64,000 bases of DNA from Dallia pectoralis (lineage: Eukaryota; Chordata; Actinopteri; Esociformes; Umbridae). The first letter of the stretch is position 1. Each line of letters starts with the position of its first letter. The stretch is taken from the NCBI GenBank assembly GCA_029465975.1, contig CM055730.1, positions 7,801,758 through 7,865,757 of the forward strand, read 5' to 3'. Under the pieces are notes generated by a model that saw only the letters and a list, made by a program, of their open reading frames with translations, was not told the DNA's origin and searched no databases. Positions 34,465-45,258 of the stretch are shown piece after piece. The translations under genes were made by a program, and so were the position numbers.

Positions 34465-35535
34465 TTTCTAATATTAAGACCATGCATTACCCAAGGATAT
34501 AAACATCATATTTCAAGAGCAAAATTCCTTGTGAATTCTGTGTATTTACCCATCAAGGTCTAACTTATGATACAGTTCCAGTGCTTTGCCAAAGTACTTG
34601 AGTTGGCTGTTCAGCGACTCGGCTTTTGCAGCACATGTTCCATGTTTTTGCCATTCATATTTCCTGCAAAGACCAAATGATCTAACATTATTTAAAATGA
34701 ATATCACAAATGAATATGACTACGAGTAAATTGTTCAAATAAATACAGAAACAAACCAGAACTCAGAGGATGTTGGTTTTTTCAGGTCCGGCCAAGACTT
34801 GAACATATCTGGAAGTATGTCCTGTAAAGCACAGCCATGAGCAAATATTTATCCTCACCTTGCAAATAATGTATTTATTAATATTCCTTTTCTCAATATT
34901 TGAATTATAGATTTATGTGTTTCTTTCCTGAGCAGAACATACCTGGATGAGAGTTACATTGAAGTGCCAAGATGAATTACATTCCTGGCCTACGTCTGGC
35001 CTGTAAGACAGACATTAGTCAAATGTAGCCATGCACCTTTTGCATACATCTTCCTTGCTGTAATTCTCATTAAATGTGACCAAACTTACCAAAGCCCATG
35101 CAAAGTCCAGTAGTCAAATGTGGAATGACAGTGTTCTTCCTGCATATGAAAACGATCATTTTGTCATTAATGCGAGAACAAACATAAGAAAAAAGCAAAT
35201 TATAATAAGATAGAAAAACATGACATTCTCACACTGCAAAATGTGTTTGGCCAGTGGTGAGTCAGGATCAGGTTACGCCACATATGTCTGAAATGAACCA
35301 GTCACATTCAGTAAACGAGAAGCATACGCATGATTAAAATTATTATTACCAACAAATGAATGAAAGATAACAGATTGATGCAGGGGCAAATGCAACTGCA
35401 AATGTCATTAATCTGTCAAAAACCTACCGATCGGTAATGTTTATTATATTATACTTACGGTGGTGCCGCCCTGAATGAGGAAGTCATCATACCATAGCCA
35501 AGGCAGAGCAGGACAACAAGGGCACACGATTTCAT
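33462..35535 (-). CDS. rnaset2: Ribonuclease T2, 9 coding exons
   Basis: Secreted/endolysosomal acid RNase that cleaves single-stranded RNA through 2',3'-cyclic phosphates. Coding exons in order: 35459-35535, 35233-35287, 35090-35139, 34943-35000, 34757-34821, 34550-34663, 34261-34306, 33977-34048, 33462-33662; total 738 bp, 245 residues plus stop, phases consistent (human 256). Residues 1-24 form a signal peptide (MKSCALVVLLCLGYGMM). Conserved active site CAS I is YWTLHGLWPD (His58) and CAS II is KYEWQKHGTC (Glu105, Lys108, His109), all intact. N-glycosylation sequons are NSS (69) and NVT (75). The C-terminal GQIEIC and GLRVCE blocks match human RNASET2. The initiator ATG lies 7 nt after a good acceptor (35543-35545) and has A at -3. 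Confidence 0.95.
34373..34462. repeat. (CA)45 microsatellite in an rnaset2 intron
   Basis: Ninety bases of uninterrupted CA on the plus strand, so (UG)45 in the rnaset2 pre-mRNA, in the short intron between coding exons 6 and 7. Confidence 0.95.
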
Positions 35536-35993
35536 AGTAACACTGAGGTGAAACAACAACAAAACAGATATAATTGGTAGATTCAGTAGAAAAAGTATTT
35601 GTTCCAGGCCATTTCCCAAGTAAAATCCAGAAGGATTTTCCACGAGGAACCATCCTATAGGATTCTCATTTAATAAACGACAGGCTCAAGGTTGTGGAGT
35701 AAAAGTCGAGTTCATTAAACAACAATAAAAAAGAGCCAAACAAACAATCCTTATAGTTAGAATTATTACCCGTTAAAGTTATTTTACATATGTGCATTTA
35801 CAGCACCGGGAAGTTCTGTGTACCACCAAATGTAAACTCAAGACCTTGCACTAACCACCAATTCCATAACAGCAGCACACAACAACAATCTTAAATAGCC
35901 GTGTAAGTAAGTGGACGAGGGCCAACTTGATCCCCTGTTTCGCGAACATTGCCCTAGTACCTACACGAAATAGTAATATAAAATAATCCTTAC

Positions 35994-36060
35994 CAGTGTT
36001 TACGTTCAGTAGTTAGTAGGCTCGCTATAGCATAGGACTAGACAGTGGGGGAACGGCTGG
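35994..36060 (-). other. Candidate non-coding first exon of rnaset2
   Basis: On the minus strand, AACACTG|GTAAGG at 35994/35993 is a strong donor and pairs with the acceptor TTTCACCTCAG just 5' of the coding start at 35542. The upstream edge (transcription start) is a guess. Confidence 0.5.
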
Positions 36061-36144
36061 CTACAATAAAAAATGTTGCCTTCATTTGATTGATGGACCA
36101 ACGATATGAAGGCAACACTATGAACACACTTAATGTCACTTAGG

Positions 36145-36191
36145 GTTCCAGTAGGGAACGCGGCGCGTCACTTGGTGTTCCAATAGAGAAC
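36145..36191 (-). promoter_or_regulatory. Tandem GTTCC-N5-GGAAC palindromes upstream of rnaset2
   Basis: GTTCCAGTAGGGAAC (36145-36159) and GTTCCAATAGAGAAC (36177-36191) are 32 bp apart, and each is followed by a GC-rich box ending GCGCGTCACTT. The duplicated block lies just upstream of the presumed rnaset2 start. Factor unknown. Confidence 0.45.
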
Positions 36192-36269
36192 GCGGGCGCG
36201 TCACTTCTCCACTGATACCACAATATTAAAGCATGACTTGTATTTTCAACCGCGTTCAGCCAGACCCCT

Positions 36270-36318
36270 CACGTGCACACCGGGAAGAACAGGGAAGTCA
36301 CGTGAATAAAACCACGTG
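36270..36318 (-). promoter_or_regulatory. Three CACGTG boxes, CLEAR-like, upstream of rnaset2
   Basis: CACGTG occurs at 36270-36275, 36299-36304 and 36313-36318. The second reads GTCACGTG and the third CACGTGAC, each matching most of the GTCACGTGAC CLEAR consensus bound by TFEB/TFE3/MITF. RNASET2 is a lysosomal enzyme, so this fits CLEAR-type control. Binding is not shown by sequence alone. Confidence 0.55.
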
Positions 36319-36970
36319 ACACCCACAAGCGCATAACCTCAGCTATACACGTTGTCCTATGTCTATTCTGTAATGGCACTGTGGCAGTTTTAAGAAGAAA
36401 AAAAAACTGTATTTTAATGTGTATTTTAATAATGCTATTATCGTTTTTGCAATCTTGTGGCGTTATAGTCAATCTTATTTGGGTGTCTGCATGTGTTTAG
36501 CTGACAAGTTGTGTGACTGCTTCTGGCACTTGCAGTACTGGCTAAGTTTAGGCCTATAACACTTCTCTCTCTGTCTGTTAACCCAATCTACCGTTAAAAA
36601 TAGTGCTTGGCTACAGTTCATGTTTCAGACGGTCGCTCTTAGTCGTCTTAACTGTTCAATCATTTTAGCAAGGCTAAGCAATATCACAAAGAACATAGAC
36701 ACAAGTTAAAATAAATATATGAGAAGGAAACACATTATTAAAACAATTGTGTATATGCCATTGAGTATGAATGTTACCATTGTAAATAATATATAAATAA
36801 ATATTTTATTTCCTAATTAAAGTTGCTGGGAATATGTGAGGGAAACCTTAAACTTGACCAACCTTATAAGAAAATAAATCTAGCTATACAGAAGGCAATG
36901 TGTGTGAGGGTTAGTAGGTGTGCAGCCCACTACCGCAAGAAAGAAATAATGTCGAAGGTTGATGTAAAAT

Positions 36971-37002
36971 CTATATATAGTCATATGTCTAGCCATACAT
37001 GG
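36971..37002 (+). promoter_or_regulatory. Candidate muscle promoter of myom2: MEF2, E-box, CArG-like
   Basis: CTATATATAG at 36971-36980 is a perfect MEF2 site (it could also act as a TATA box). CATATG at 36982-36987 is an E-box core. CCATACATGG at 36993-37002 is a CArG box with one mismatch in the A/T core. All fall within 32 bp, about 110 bp 5' of a strong splice donor. MYOM2 is a striated-muscle gene, so a MEF2/MRF/SRF-type promoter is expected. Confidence 0.5.
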
Positions 37003-37029
37003 GATGCTGGAGTTGCTGCAACTCCGTGC

Positions 37030-37114
37030 GCGTATTTTTTGTTTTTATCCGCCAGTGACTCCCAAGCGGGTTACGGCTGACCTACCTCTGCGTTCGCTCG
37101 TGTAATCTCTTGGG
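37030..37114 (+). other. Candidate non-coding first exon of myom2
   Basis: CTTGGG|GTAAGT at 37114/37115 is a near-consensus donor downstream of the MEF2/E-box/CArG-like cluster. It would splice to the acceptor TTTGTCTTCCAG ending at 39215, which gives 33 nt of leader before the ATG at 39249. The 5' edge is a guess. Confidence 0.4.
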
Positions 37115-37919
37115 GTAAGTCAGGACTATTATTTCTTTTCTTATCAGACTCTTTGGATTTAGGACAGGTGTTATTTGAGGGATGTGCACTTGGGACCTGG
37201 TTTTATCAGAATGTGAAGATTGATCAGTCCAATTAACTAATTAGGGCTTTGCTAGAATTAGGACAGAACACAGGCTATACAAATTGTATCTAACATTAAT
37301 TATTTCATTTTGTTTGTATAAGTATAAGTATGAGAAAAGTGATGTGATAGTGATATTGATTGCATCATCTTATATGGACTGATCAAACGAATTGGGAAAA
37401 AGGAAAGCAGTGTCTGAGGGTTTTGATGTCATGGGGTTGATATTTCTGGTGCCTGAATGTCTGACGTTCAGCACTTTGGCTGTACACTTGAGAAGTAAAG
37501 ATTACATATTATCTGAAACGGTTTGATAACCAAATAATGCAATAGATTAAAAAATGAAGCAAAACAGCGGGTGCTGTTTTTTTATCTATACACCACTTCC
37601 CCTATCTGTTTGTACATACTCATGAAATGGCTTGTAACTCTGTACTGCCACCTTGTCTTGAATGGGACTCATTGTATTAATACTAGTTATTGTTACCCCT
37701 ATTATTGTGTATTTATTCCAAATTACTATACAAAAGGTTATATATATATTACACCTTCCTGTTGAGGTCACTTAGAAATGTTCTTGTTTTACATGAAAAC
37801 ATACATGAATGAGTTTGATTTGGAATATAGCAAAAAATGTATATAGCAGAAAATATAGTCATTGACAAAGTTGAAATTATTATTTTTGGGGTATTATAAT
37901 AATAATTGTGCCCATTAAA

Positions 37920-38715
37920 TTTGCTATGTCAAATAAATCTCCATATGCAGCGATTACAGGCTTGCAGGCCTTTGGTATTCTAGTCGTTAATTTGTTGAGG
38001 TAATCTGAAGAGATTTCCCCTCATGCTTCCTGAAGCACCTCCCACCGGTTTGGATTGGCTTGATGAGCACTTGTTGCGTACCTTAGGGTCAAGACGCTCC
38101 CACAGCAGCTCAGTAGAGTTGAGATCCGGTGACTGCTCTGGCCAAGACAGAATTCCAGCTGACTGCTTCTTCCCAAAATAGTTCTTGCATAGTTTGGAGC
38201 TGTGCTTTGGGTCATTGTCCTCTTGTAGGAGGAACTTGGATCTAATAAAGCGCTGTCCACACTGTATGGAATGGAGTTGCAAAATGGAGTGATAGAGTCC
38301 TTCTTTAAGATCCCTTTTACGCTTTACAAATCTCTCACTTGACCACCAACAAAGCACCCCCAGACCATCACATTGCCTTCACCATGCTTGACACGCATTT
38401 TGTCGCACAAACGTTTTCTTTGTGATCCGAAAACCTCAAACGCAGATTTGTCAGATTTGTCTTCAGCTGTCTTATTCTTTTCTTTGTATTGGCCAGTCTG
38501 AAATATGTTTTTTTGTTTGCACCTCTAGTGCCTAGAAGGAGTCCTAGAGTGACTCATTTCTGTTGCTATTATGACAGTTTTTTTTGCGGGTACTTTTTAA
38601 TGAAGCTGCCAGATGAGGACCCGTGAGGCATCTGTTTCTGAACAGATTCTCTAACATATTTGTCCTCTTACTCAGTTATTATGTCCTGTGAGTAAGATAG
38701 CGTACAGTAGCTCAG
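37920..38715 (-). mobile_element. Degenerate Tc1-like transposon
   Basis: The minus strand between 37980 and 38357 encodes QLHSIQCGQRFIRSKFLLQE, DNDPKHSSKLCKNYFGKK, SAGILSWPEQSPDLN and ELLWERLD, the catalytic DDE half of a fish Tc1-like transposase. Nucleotide matches to the N-terminal half continue with gaps to about 38715 (for example TTTGCGGGTACTTTTTAATGA). Frameshifts and deletions make it dead. It lies in the presumed 5'UTR intron of myom2, on the opposite strand to the copy at 23.2 kb. Confidence 0.85.
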
Positions 38716-39248
38716 ATGGTTCTCACTGTTAATATTGAATTGATTAAAGCAATAGGCTACATGTTTTTTTACATTTCTATTTAACATAATTTCACGTGTG
38801 AATATACATTGATCTCCTTTCTAGTTAATACATATCCGAATGGCATTTACATTTCTGTTTAGAAGAAGACCTAACACCTTTCATGGATGAATTATTGTGT
38901 CATCAGCTAGCCTGTAAGCCTAAAGCCCCACCCTTTAATTGAAAACCTCCAATTATGTTGCCTTCTATCCATCCATAGTGGATTTACAGGCCTTTACAGG
39001 CACAACGTTTCCTTTCAGACTCACATAATTTCTAATTGAAAGACAGACTTTTCTGCAATGCACATTCTGCCCTGAACTGGATCCACAGATCATAGAGCCA
39101 CTGTGGACCCATTACATAGCATTTGAATAATCTACTCGATTTGTTATATCTGCTATACCACCGCCGTTGCCTTTATGTAATCTGTTCGCCAAACAGAATG
39201 CAATTTGTCTTCCAGATCTGAATAACCGGTCATTAGAAGTTGTCAACA

Positions 39249-42200
39249 ATGGCTGCGACAGTTGCCAGACACCAGCACGTGCATCTAAGCCATGACTACT
39301 ACAGTGTACAATCTAAGTCTGTGGCAAAGCAGTACACAAGGTAAGGCAGATGGGCCCATATAGGATTCATATGCTTCATTCAAAGCATACCAGTGGTTAT
39401 GCTATATCAGATTATATCAAATTTACAAATGTTTCCACCGGAGTGTTAATTGCACTTGCTATTTACCAGAATGAGCCGACCATTTTAATAGTTGAATCGT
39501 TTTGAATCGATTTAGATTAAATGTATATCAAGATGTTTTTTTGTTTTGCCTAGCCTTTCACTCTTTATTTCCCTACTAGGATAAAGCACTGTTGTAAATC
39601 AATTTAGTAAATGTGGCCCTTGGTGTACTGTTTTAAATGTCCGTCACAGCTTGTTCAGCCGAGCTTTTAACCGTGGCTTTAAGTTAACGCTGACATAATG
39701 CACTTGTACCCAGTGACAAGTTGTTTCTCTACTAATTGTCTAATCTCATGTAACCATGCAGCCATCCTCGCACACTGCTGGATCACATTCTACTCTATAA
39801 ACTTGGGACACAAATGATAGTCTTGTGTGGTGTTTCCATCAAATGGATTTGCCTGTTTTGAGTTCATTGCTTTTGTTGGCAGTAGAGACAGGACCTTCAG
39901 ATGAAGACACTTTTATGATCATTTTAAAGTGATTATGTGTCCTACTAGAAATTGTACACTAGATAACCTGTGTACAGTCCGCATTCAGCTGTCAGAACAG
40001 TTTGCTTTTTATGTATACTGCTAAACATAGATTTTCCAATTATAACAAAGTTACCAACTGTACGTGTAGCACATTATTTTATTAAACCTTAGATGTTTGT
40101 GTGGTGCTTATAGCTTTTCCCTTGTGTGGTCCTTACTTACATTTGTTCTAAATGCTTGTTTGTTTAAACCTAAACCGCGAAGCAGGTTTATGACTATGAC
40201 CTTGGTTGTTTTCTACCTAGCTCTGAGGCGGTGGAAGACGATTATCAACACAAACAAACAACAAGAATCCAGGGAGTGGTGAGAGTCTGTCCTGTTCAGG
40301 GAATTCACCAGGTCACCTTGAATAAACCACTAAACTCTTCTAATTGCAATATTTCCCAGGTGCGGAAGAAGATGGATCAGAATTATGTTCGTGAGGCCCC
40401 TATGATCAGGGGCCCTGAGTTCCTGACGACACTCCGATCACATACCGTTTGGGAGCACACTCCTGTGAAACTGTTTTGCACAGTTGAGGGTTACCCTACC
40501 CCGATTGTGAAATGGTGAGGCTTCAGTCTATATATGCCCAAAAAAGTCATTTGGCAAGTTCACCAAGATCACTATGCAGCCTCTCAATGTGGATAACTGG
40601 TTTATCACAAAAATAATGTATTTTTCTAGTATAATGCTTTCACACGTTTGGTCCGAGTGATATGTTATTCAAAGTTTTACCGTTGTTCAGTTGATGTTGA
40701 CCGTCAGCATAGCTAACCTAGATCTGTCATTATCTCAATGCAATGTTGTTTATTTGCCAATACAAAGTTTTTGGTCAACACAGCATGTGCTGCATGTACT
40801 GCACTACACTAATGTCATATGGACTACACTAATGTCATATGGACTAAACTAATGTCATATGGACTAAACTAATGTCATATGGACTAAACTAATGTCATAT
40901 GGACTACATTAATGTCATATGGACTACACTAATGTCATATGGACTAAACTAATGTCATATGGACTAAACTAATGTCATATGGGCTACATTAATGTCATAT
41001 GGACTAAACTAATGTCATATGGACTAAACTAATGTCATATGGACTACACCAATGTCATATGGACTACATTAATGTCATATGGACTACACTAATGTCATAT
41101 GGACTACACTAATGTCATATGGACTACACTAATGTCATATGGACTAAACTAATGTCATATGGACTACATTAATGTCATATGGACTACACTAATGTCATAG
41201 GGACTACAGTAATGTCATATGGACTACAGTAATGTCATATGGACTACATTAATATCATATGGACTACACTAATGTCATATGGACTACATTAATGTCATAT
41301 GGACTACACTAATGTCATATGGACTAAACTAATGTCATATGGACTAAACTAATGTCATATGGACTACATTAATGTCATATGGACTAAACTAATGTCATAT
41401 GGACTAAACTAATGAAATATGCACTACACTAATGTCATATGGACTACATTAATGTCATATGGACTACACTAATGTCAAATGGACTACACTAATGTCATAT
41501 GGACTACACTAATGTCATATGGACTACACCAATATCATATGGACTACAGTAATGTCATATGGACTACACCAATATCATATGGACTACACTAATGTCATAT
41601 GGACTACATTAATGTCATATGGACTACACTAATGTCATATGGACTACATTAATGTCATATGGACTACACTAATGTCATATGGACTACATTAATGTCATAT
41701 GGACTACACTAATGTCATATGGACTACACTAATGTCATATGGACTACACTAATGTCATATGGACTACACTAATGTCATATGGACTACACTATAGGTCATA
41801 CTTAACTACAGTAAAGTCATATGGACTACACTATAGGTCATACTTAACTACAGTAATGTCATATGGACTACACTATAGGTCATACTGTACTACAATAAAG
41901 TCATATGGACTACACTATAGGTCATACTTAACTACAGTAATGTCATATGGACTACACTATAGGTCATACTGTACTACAGTAAAGTCATATGGAAATATTG
42001 GTAAACCCTAGAGATCTACAATCAACCAATGATATTCCTAAAGTGGCCGTTGCTCGTCATTGGGTTATATTTGCTTTCGTGATTAGTTTAGGGTTTCTTG
42101 GAGGAACTGACATTTTTCAATGAGTAACAAAGTTCTGGAACCAACGCTGGATTGCTAGTTAGGCTTAGTAAATGTCAGACTTTTAGACAGATCTGTTTTG

Positions 42201-45200
42201 GCCTTTTTTAGACTACATGTATTTGCCATTTTACATTTCTTCACTAACTATGGTTTACTAAGGTATTTGAATTCCACAAAAGCGAATGCAGATCCCAAAT
42301 AGAATTACAAATAAGTAATCAGCTTTCTAAATGTTTATATATATAATACTATGTAATGTGTATATATCCAAAAATATTTGCAGTGTACACAAACATGATA
42401 AGCATTAATAAGATACTGTACAGATTTCCTAACATAATTACCTCATAGACACTCCACTATGAAGCCATTCATTGTCAAGATAGACTGTGACCTCTTCAAT
42501 ACATTATGAAAAAGTTTCAAATGGAACGATTCCAATCGCAGTGACATTTAGTTTTTATCATTCACATACTAGTTCCTCTGTGACTGCATTTTAGAGTGGT
42601 TCCTCTGAGGACTTTTTCCACTTGGAAAGGTCACATTGGTGCCACCCAAAAGTTTTTTTCCAGACATCAATACTTCAAAAAGGGCATGACAAAGGTGCTG
42701 CCGTGTTACACTAAGCTTCTCTTGAATATTCGAGAACTAACCAATTGTTTTGTGTATTTACACAGTCATCTGTTAGACTTGCCCTGACCACATTTATGTG
42801 TTTTTTCTCCAGGTATAAAGATGGTGTCAGCCTTGATTTGTCATCTATGAAGTATATTGTTCAGTCCACTGTTGGAATTCATTCTCTGGAGATTCCCAAG
42901 TAAGTTATTCTGATGGGAGTAAAGAATCATGAAGTTAAGTTTAAAAGGCAGCTATACCTACTCTGTTACCTACTCTCTGTATATAGAGTCTGTTGATCTG
43001 ACCTCTGACCTTCGGAGGGAATGTGAGACAGGCACACTGTTAGTCATAAAACAATGAATGAGGCGACATGTTTTTATCCAGTTGAGCTTTATTTCATTGA
43101 AATCCTTTTGTCTGGAGAACATTATCCCCTCACAATGGTTTATAAAGCACAGATAATCTGATCTGAATATTGTGACTCAGTCCCAGGGCTTCTGCGGTTG
43201 TTTTACAGCGGACTCCTGGATTTCACTCTGAATCAGAGGGTTTAATAAGTGTTTAATGTTAACCACATACTTACGTTTCCACATAAGGGAGCCTGTGCCA
43301 CTGTGGCAGTGTGTGTGCCTCTTCCAATTTAGTCCAAAGCCCTGCTGGCCACCGCCCTGGTCTTGACATGTCAGCTGTTTATACTGAAGTGCTGAGATCT
43401 GTGTCATCTGATCCTGGATCTCCTTAAAGAGCACTGTCTCCTCTCCTCTGCCAGTGTTAGGGGCACCGGCGCTTAATATCCTCTCAGGTCTCAAAACTCC
43501 TTATGCATCTCTGAATCAAATCGAACTAATGAATAAATGCCATGGTATTATCATCTCCGGGTCGAAACCCTTTCACTCTGGAGGACGGACAACTGTTGCC
43601 GTGGCGATAGTGCTACATTTACAGTGTGTGCGGGATCAAGACGTCTGTCACTATTCTCAACAACCCCCCGTTCCAGATTCAGATTTTTGCCATTCATCTG
43701 GAGATATTTTGAATATCTCCTGGAGACTTTATTATAGCCTTGTTCTTTGTCTTGCATAACATTATGCTCCTGTCCTGACTTCAAAACATGGTTAGCGATC
43801 AAGAGGCTATTACAAGCCCGGGAAGTATTCCAACCCTCTTTATTTATCTTCTGTGTATTATTGCACATTCACAGAGCCAACTTAGGATCATGGTTTGATA
43901 TTTCAGAGTAATCATGCCGGACACAATTTGCATAATCTGCATAGTTACCCCTTGAACGTGTACATGTCTGTGAATTCTCGTGAAAAGATGTTTGGAATTA
44001 AGTCGATTTCTGTGGAGATCCTGGACGTTCACATGAATACCTGTGGTGATGTGTAGTATCCAATGTTCTCCTGGTTCTTCGTATAGGTGTGTGACGGACG
44101 ACACTGCCCAGTACACAGCGGTGGCGTCTAACATTCATGGACAGGCGTCCTCTCAGGCCGCTGTCATTGTCAAGAGTAAGTTTGGAGAAAAGGAAAATAT
44201 GTACTGTACAGGTTTGGTCAATGCAGTGTTTTCCCATGTAAGGCCAATGCGATAAGAGGGCCTGTGATATCTTGACATTATATCTTTGCGTTATAATACA
44301 CCTTTCTGGCGTTGCGTGTGTTGTTTTTGGATATTGATTGTGTTTGTCTGTTTCGATTTCAGAATACAGAGAAGAAGGGCATTCATGCTCCTATGCATGG
44401 CTTCCTTACACAAGTAAGTATCTGTATTCTCCCTGTAACTATGTCATTTAAATAGATCCCTGTACATTGGGCTTTCTCCCTGACATAACCATTGATCCTA
44501 CTATGTTGAATCCATGTTGCTGGGTATGGCTTTAACTGGGGGCCTCATTCTATGCTCGACAAGTACTACTGAGGTACCAGTCAAATGTTTGGTCACACTT
44601 ATCTCATTCAATGACAAACTCATGAGTGGTTGGTGAGACGTTTATCGTTGTGTCTTCTGAATAAACACGATTTATTTAGTTAAATACCTGGATGATTATT
44701 CGAGAGGGTGCTCTCTTTTAATTCTAAATAATGATATATCTGCAGAAGATCTGATTATGATGATGTATTGGTCCTAATAATGTTATTATATTTTATTCTG
44801 TTTGACAGTTCCCATGCTGCCAGAGATCAAATACACAAAAATCAACATCACTTTCCTGGAGACGTTTGGCTCTGCTTTTGGAACCGAGGGAGACTCAATT
44901 ACCTTGTCTGCCACAATGGCCATAAGCCCGAACATAGCCAATCTGCAGCCTGAAGCTCAATGGTTTAGAGACGGTAACACCTTTATTCTTACAAGCATAA
45001 CTGCTCTCAATAACAGACGATTTGCCAGACTGTTTTTGAGCCTTTAACCACTGACAGTTCCTCACTTTTAATGTCCCTGTGTTTTTTTTCTGTCAGATAC
45101 TCGGCTGTCAGATTCCAAATGGGTGAAGATCGAGTCTGGTAGAGGCACCACTAAGCTGACCCTGCCTCACCTGAACAAAGACGACGAGGGTTTCTACACC

Positions 45201-45258
45201 CTCCGTATGGTAACGAAAGGAGGAGACGCCGTGCACTGTGCCTTTGTCTCCTGTGCAG
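39249..45258 (+). CDS. myom2: myom2 exons 1-8: N-terminal head and Ig domains 1-2
   Basis: Residues 1-286. Head (about 1-70) starts MAATVARHQHVHLSHDYY and is rich in His, Lys and Gln; it corresponds to the myosin-binding head but is only about half the roughly 150 residues of human MYOM2. Ig1 runs from LRSHTVWEHTPVKLFC to DDTAQYTAVASNIHGQ with Cys/Trp/Tyr landmarks. Ig2 includes TFLETFGSAFGTEGDSITL and ends with DDEGFYTLRM. The 51-bp exon 6 (44363-44413) encodes the inter-Ig linker. Intron 3 holds a 1.2-kb satellite. Confidence 0.88.

Noticed and set aside
35455..35643. Longer N-terminus for rnaset2 starting MENPSGFYLG
   Set aside because: It reads through the intron and acceptor (TTTCACCTCAG); the downstream ATG at 35535 gives a proper signal peptide.
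40790..42000. CRISPR-like array because of the regular 20-bp repeats
   Set aside because: Head-to-tail satellite without unique spacers, in a vertebrate intron.
41739..42011. 90-residue frame with a 14-residue period
   Set aside because: Translation of the 42-bp satellite unit in myom2 intron 3.
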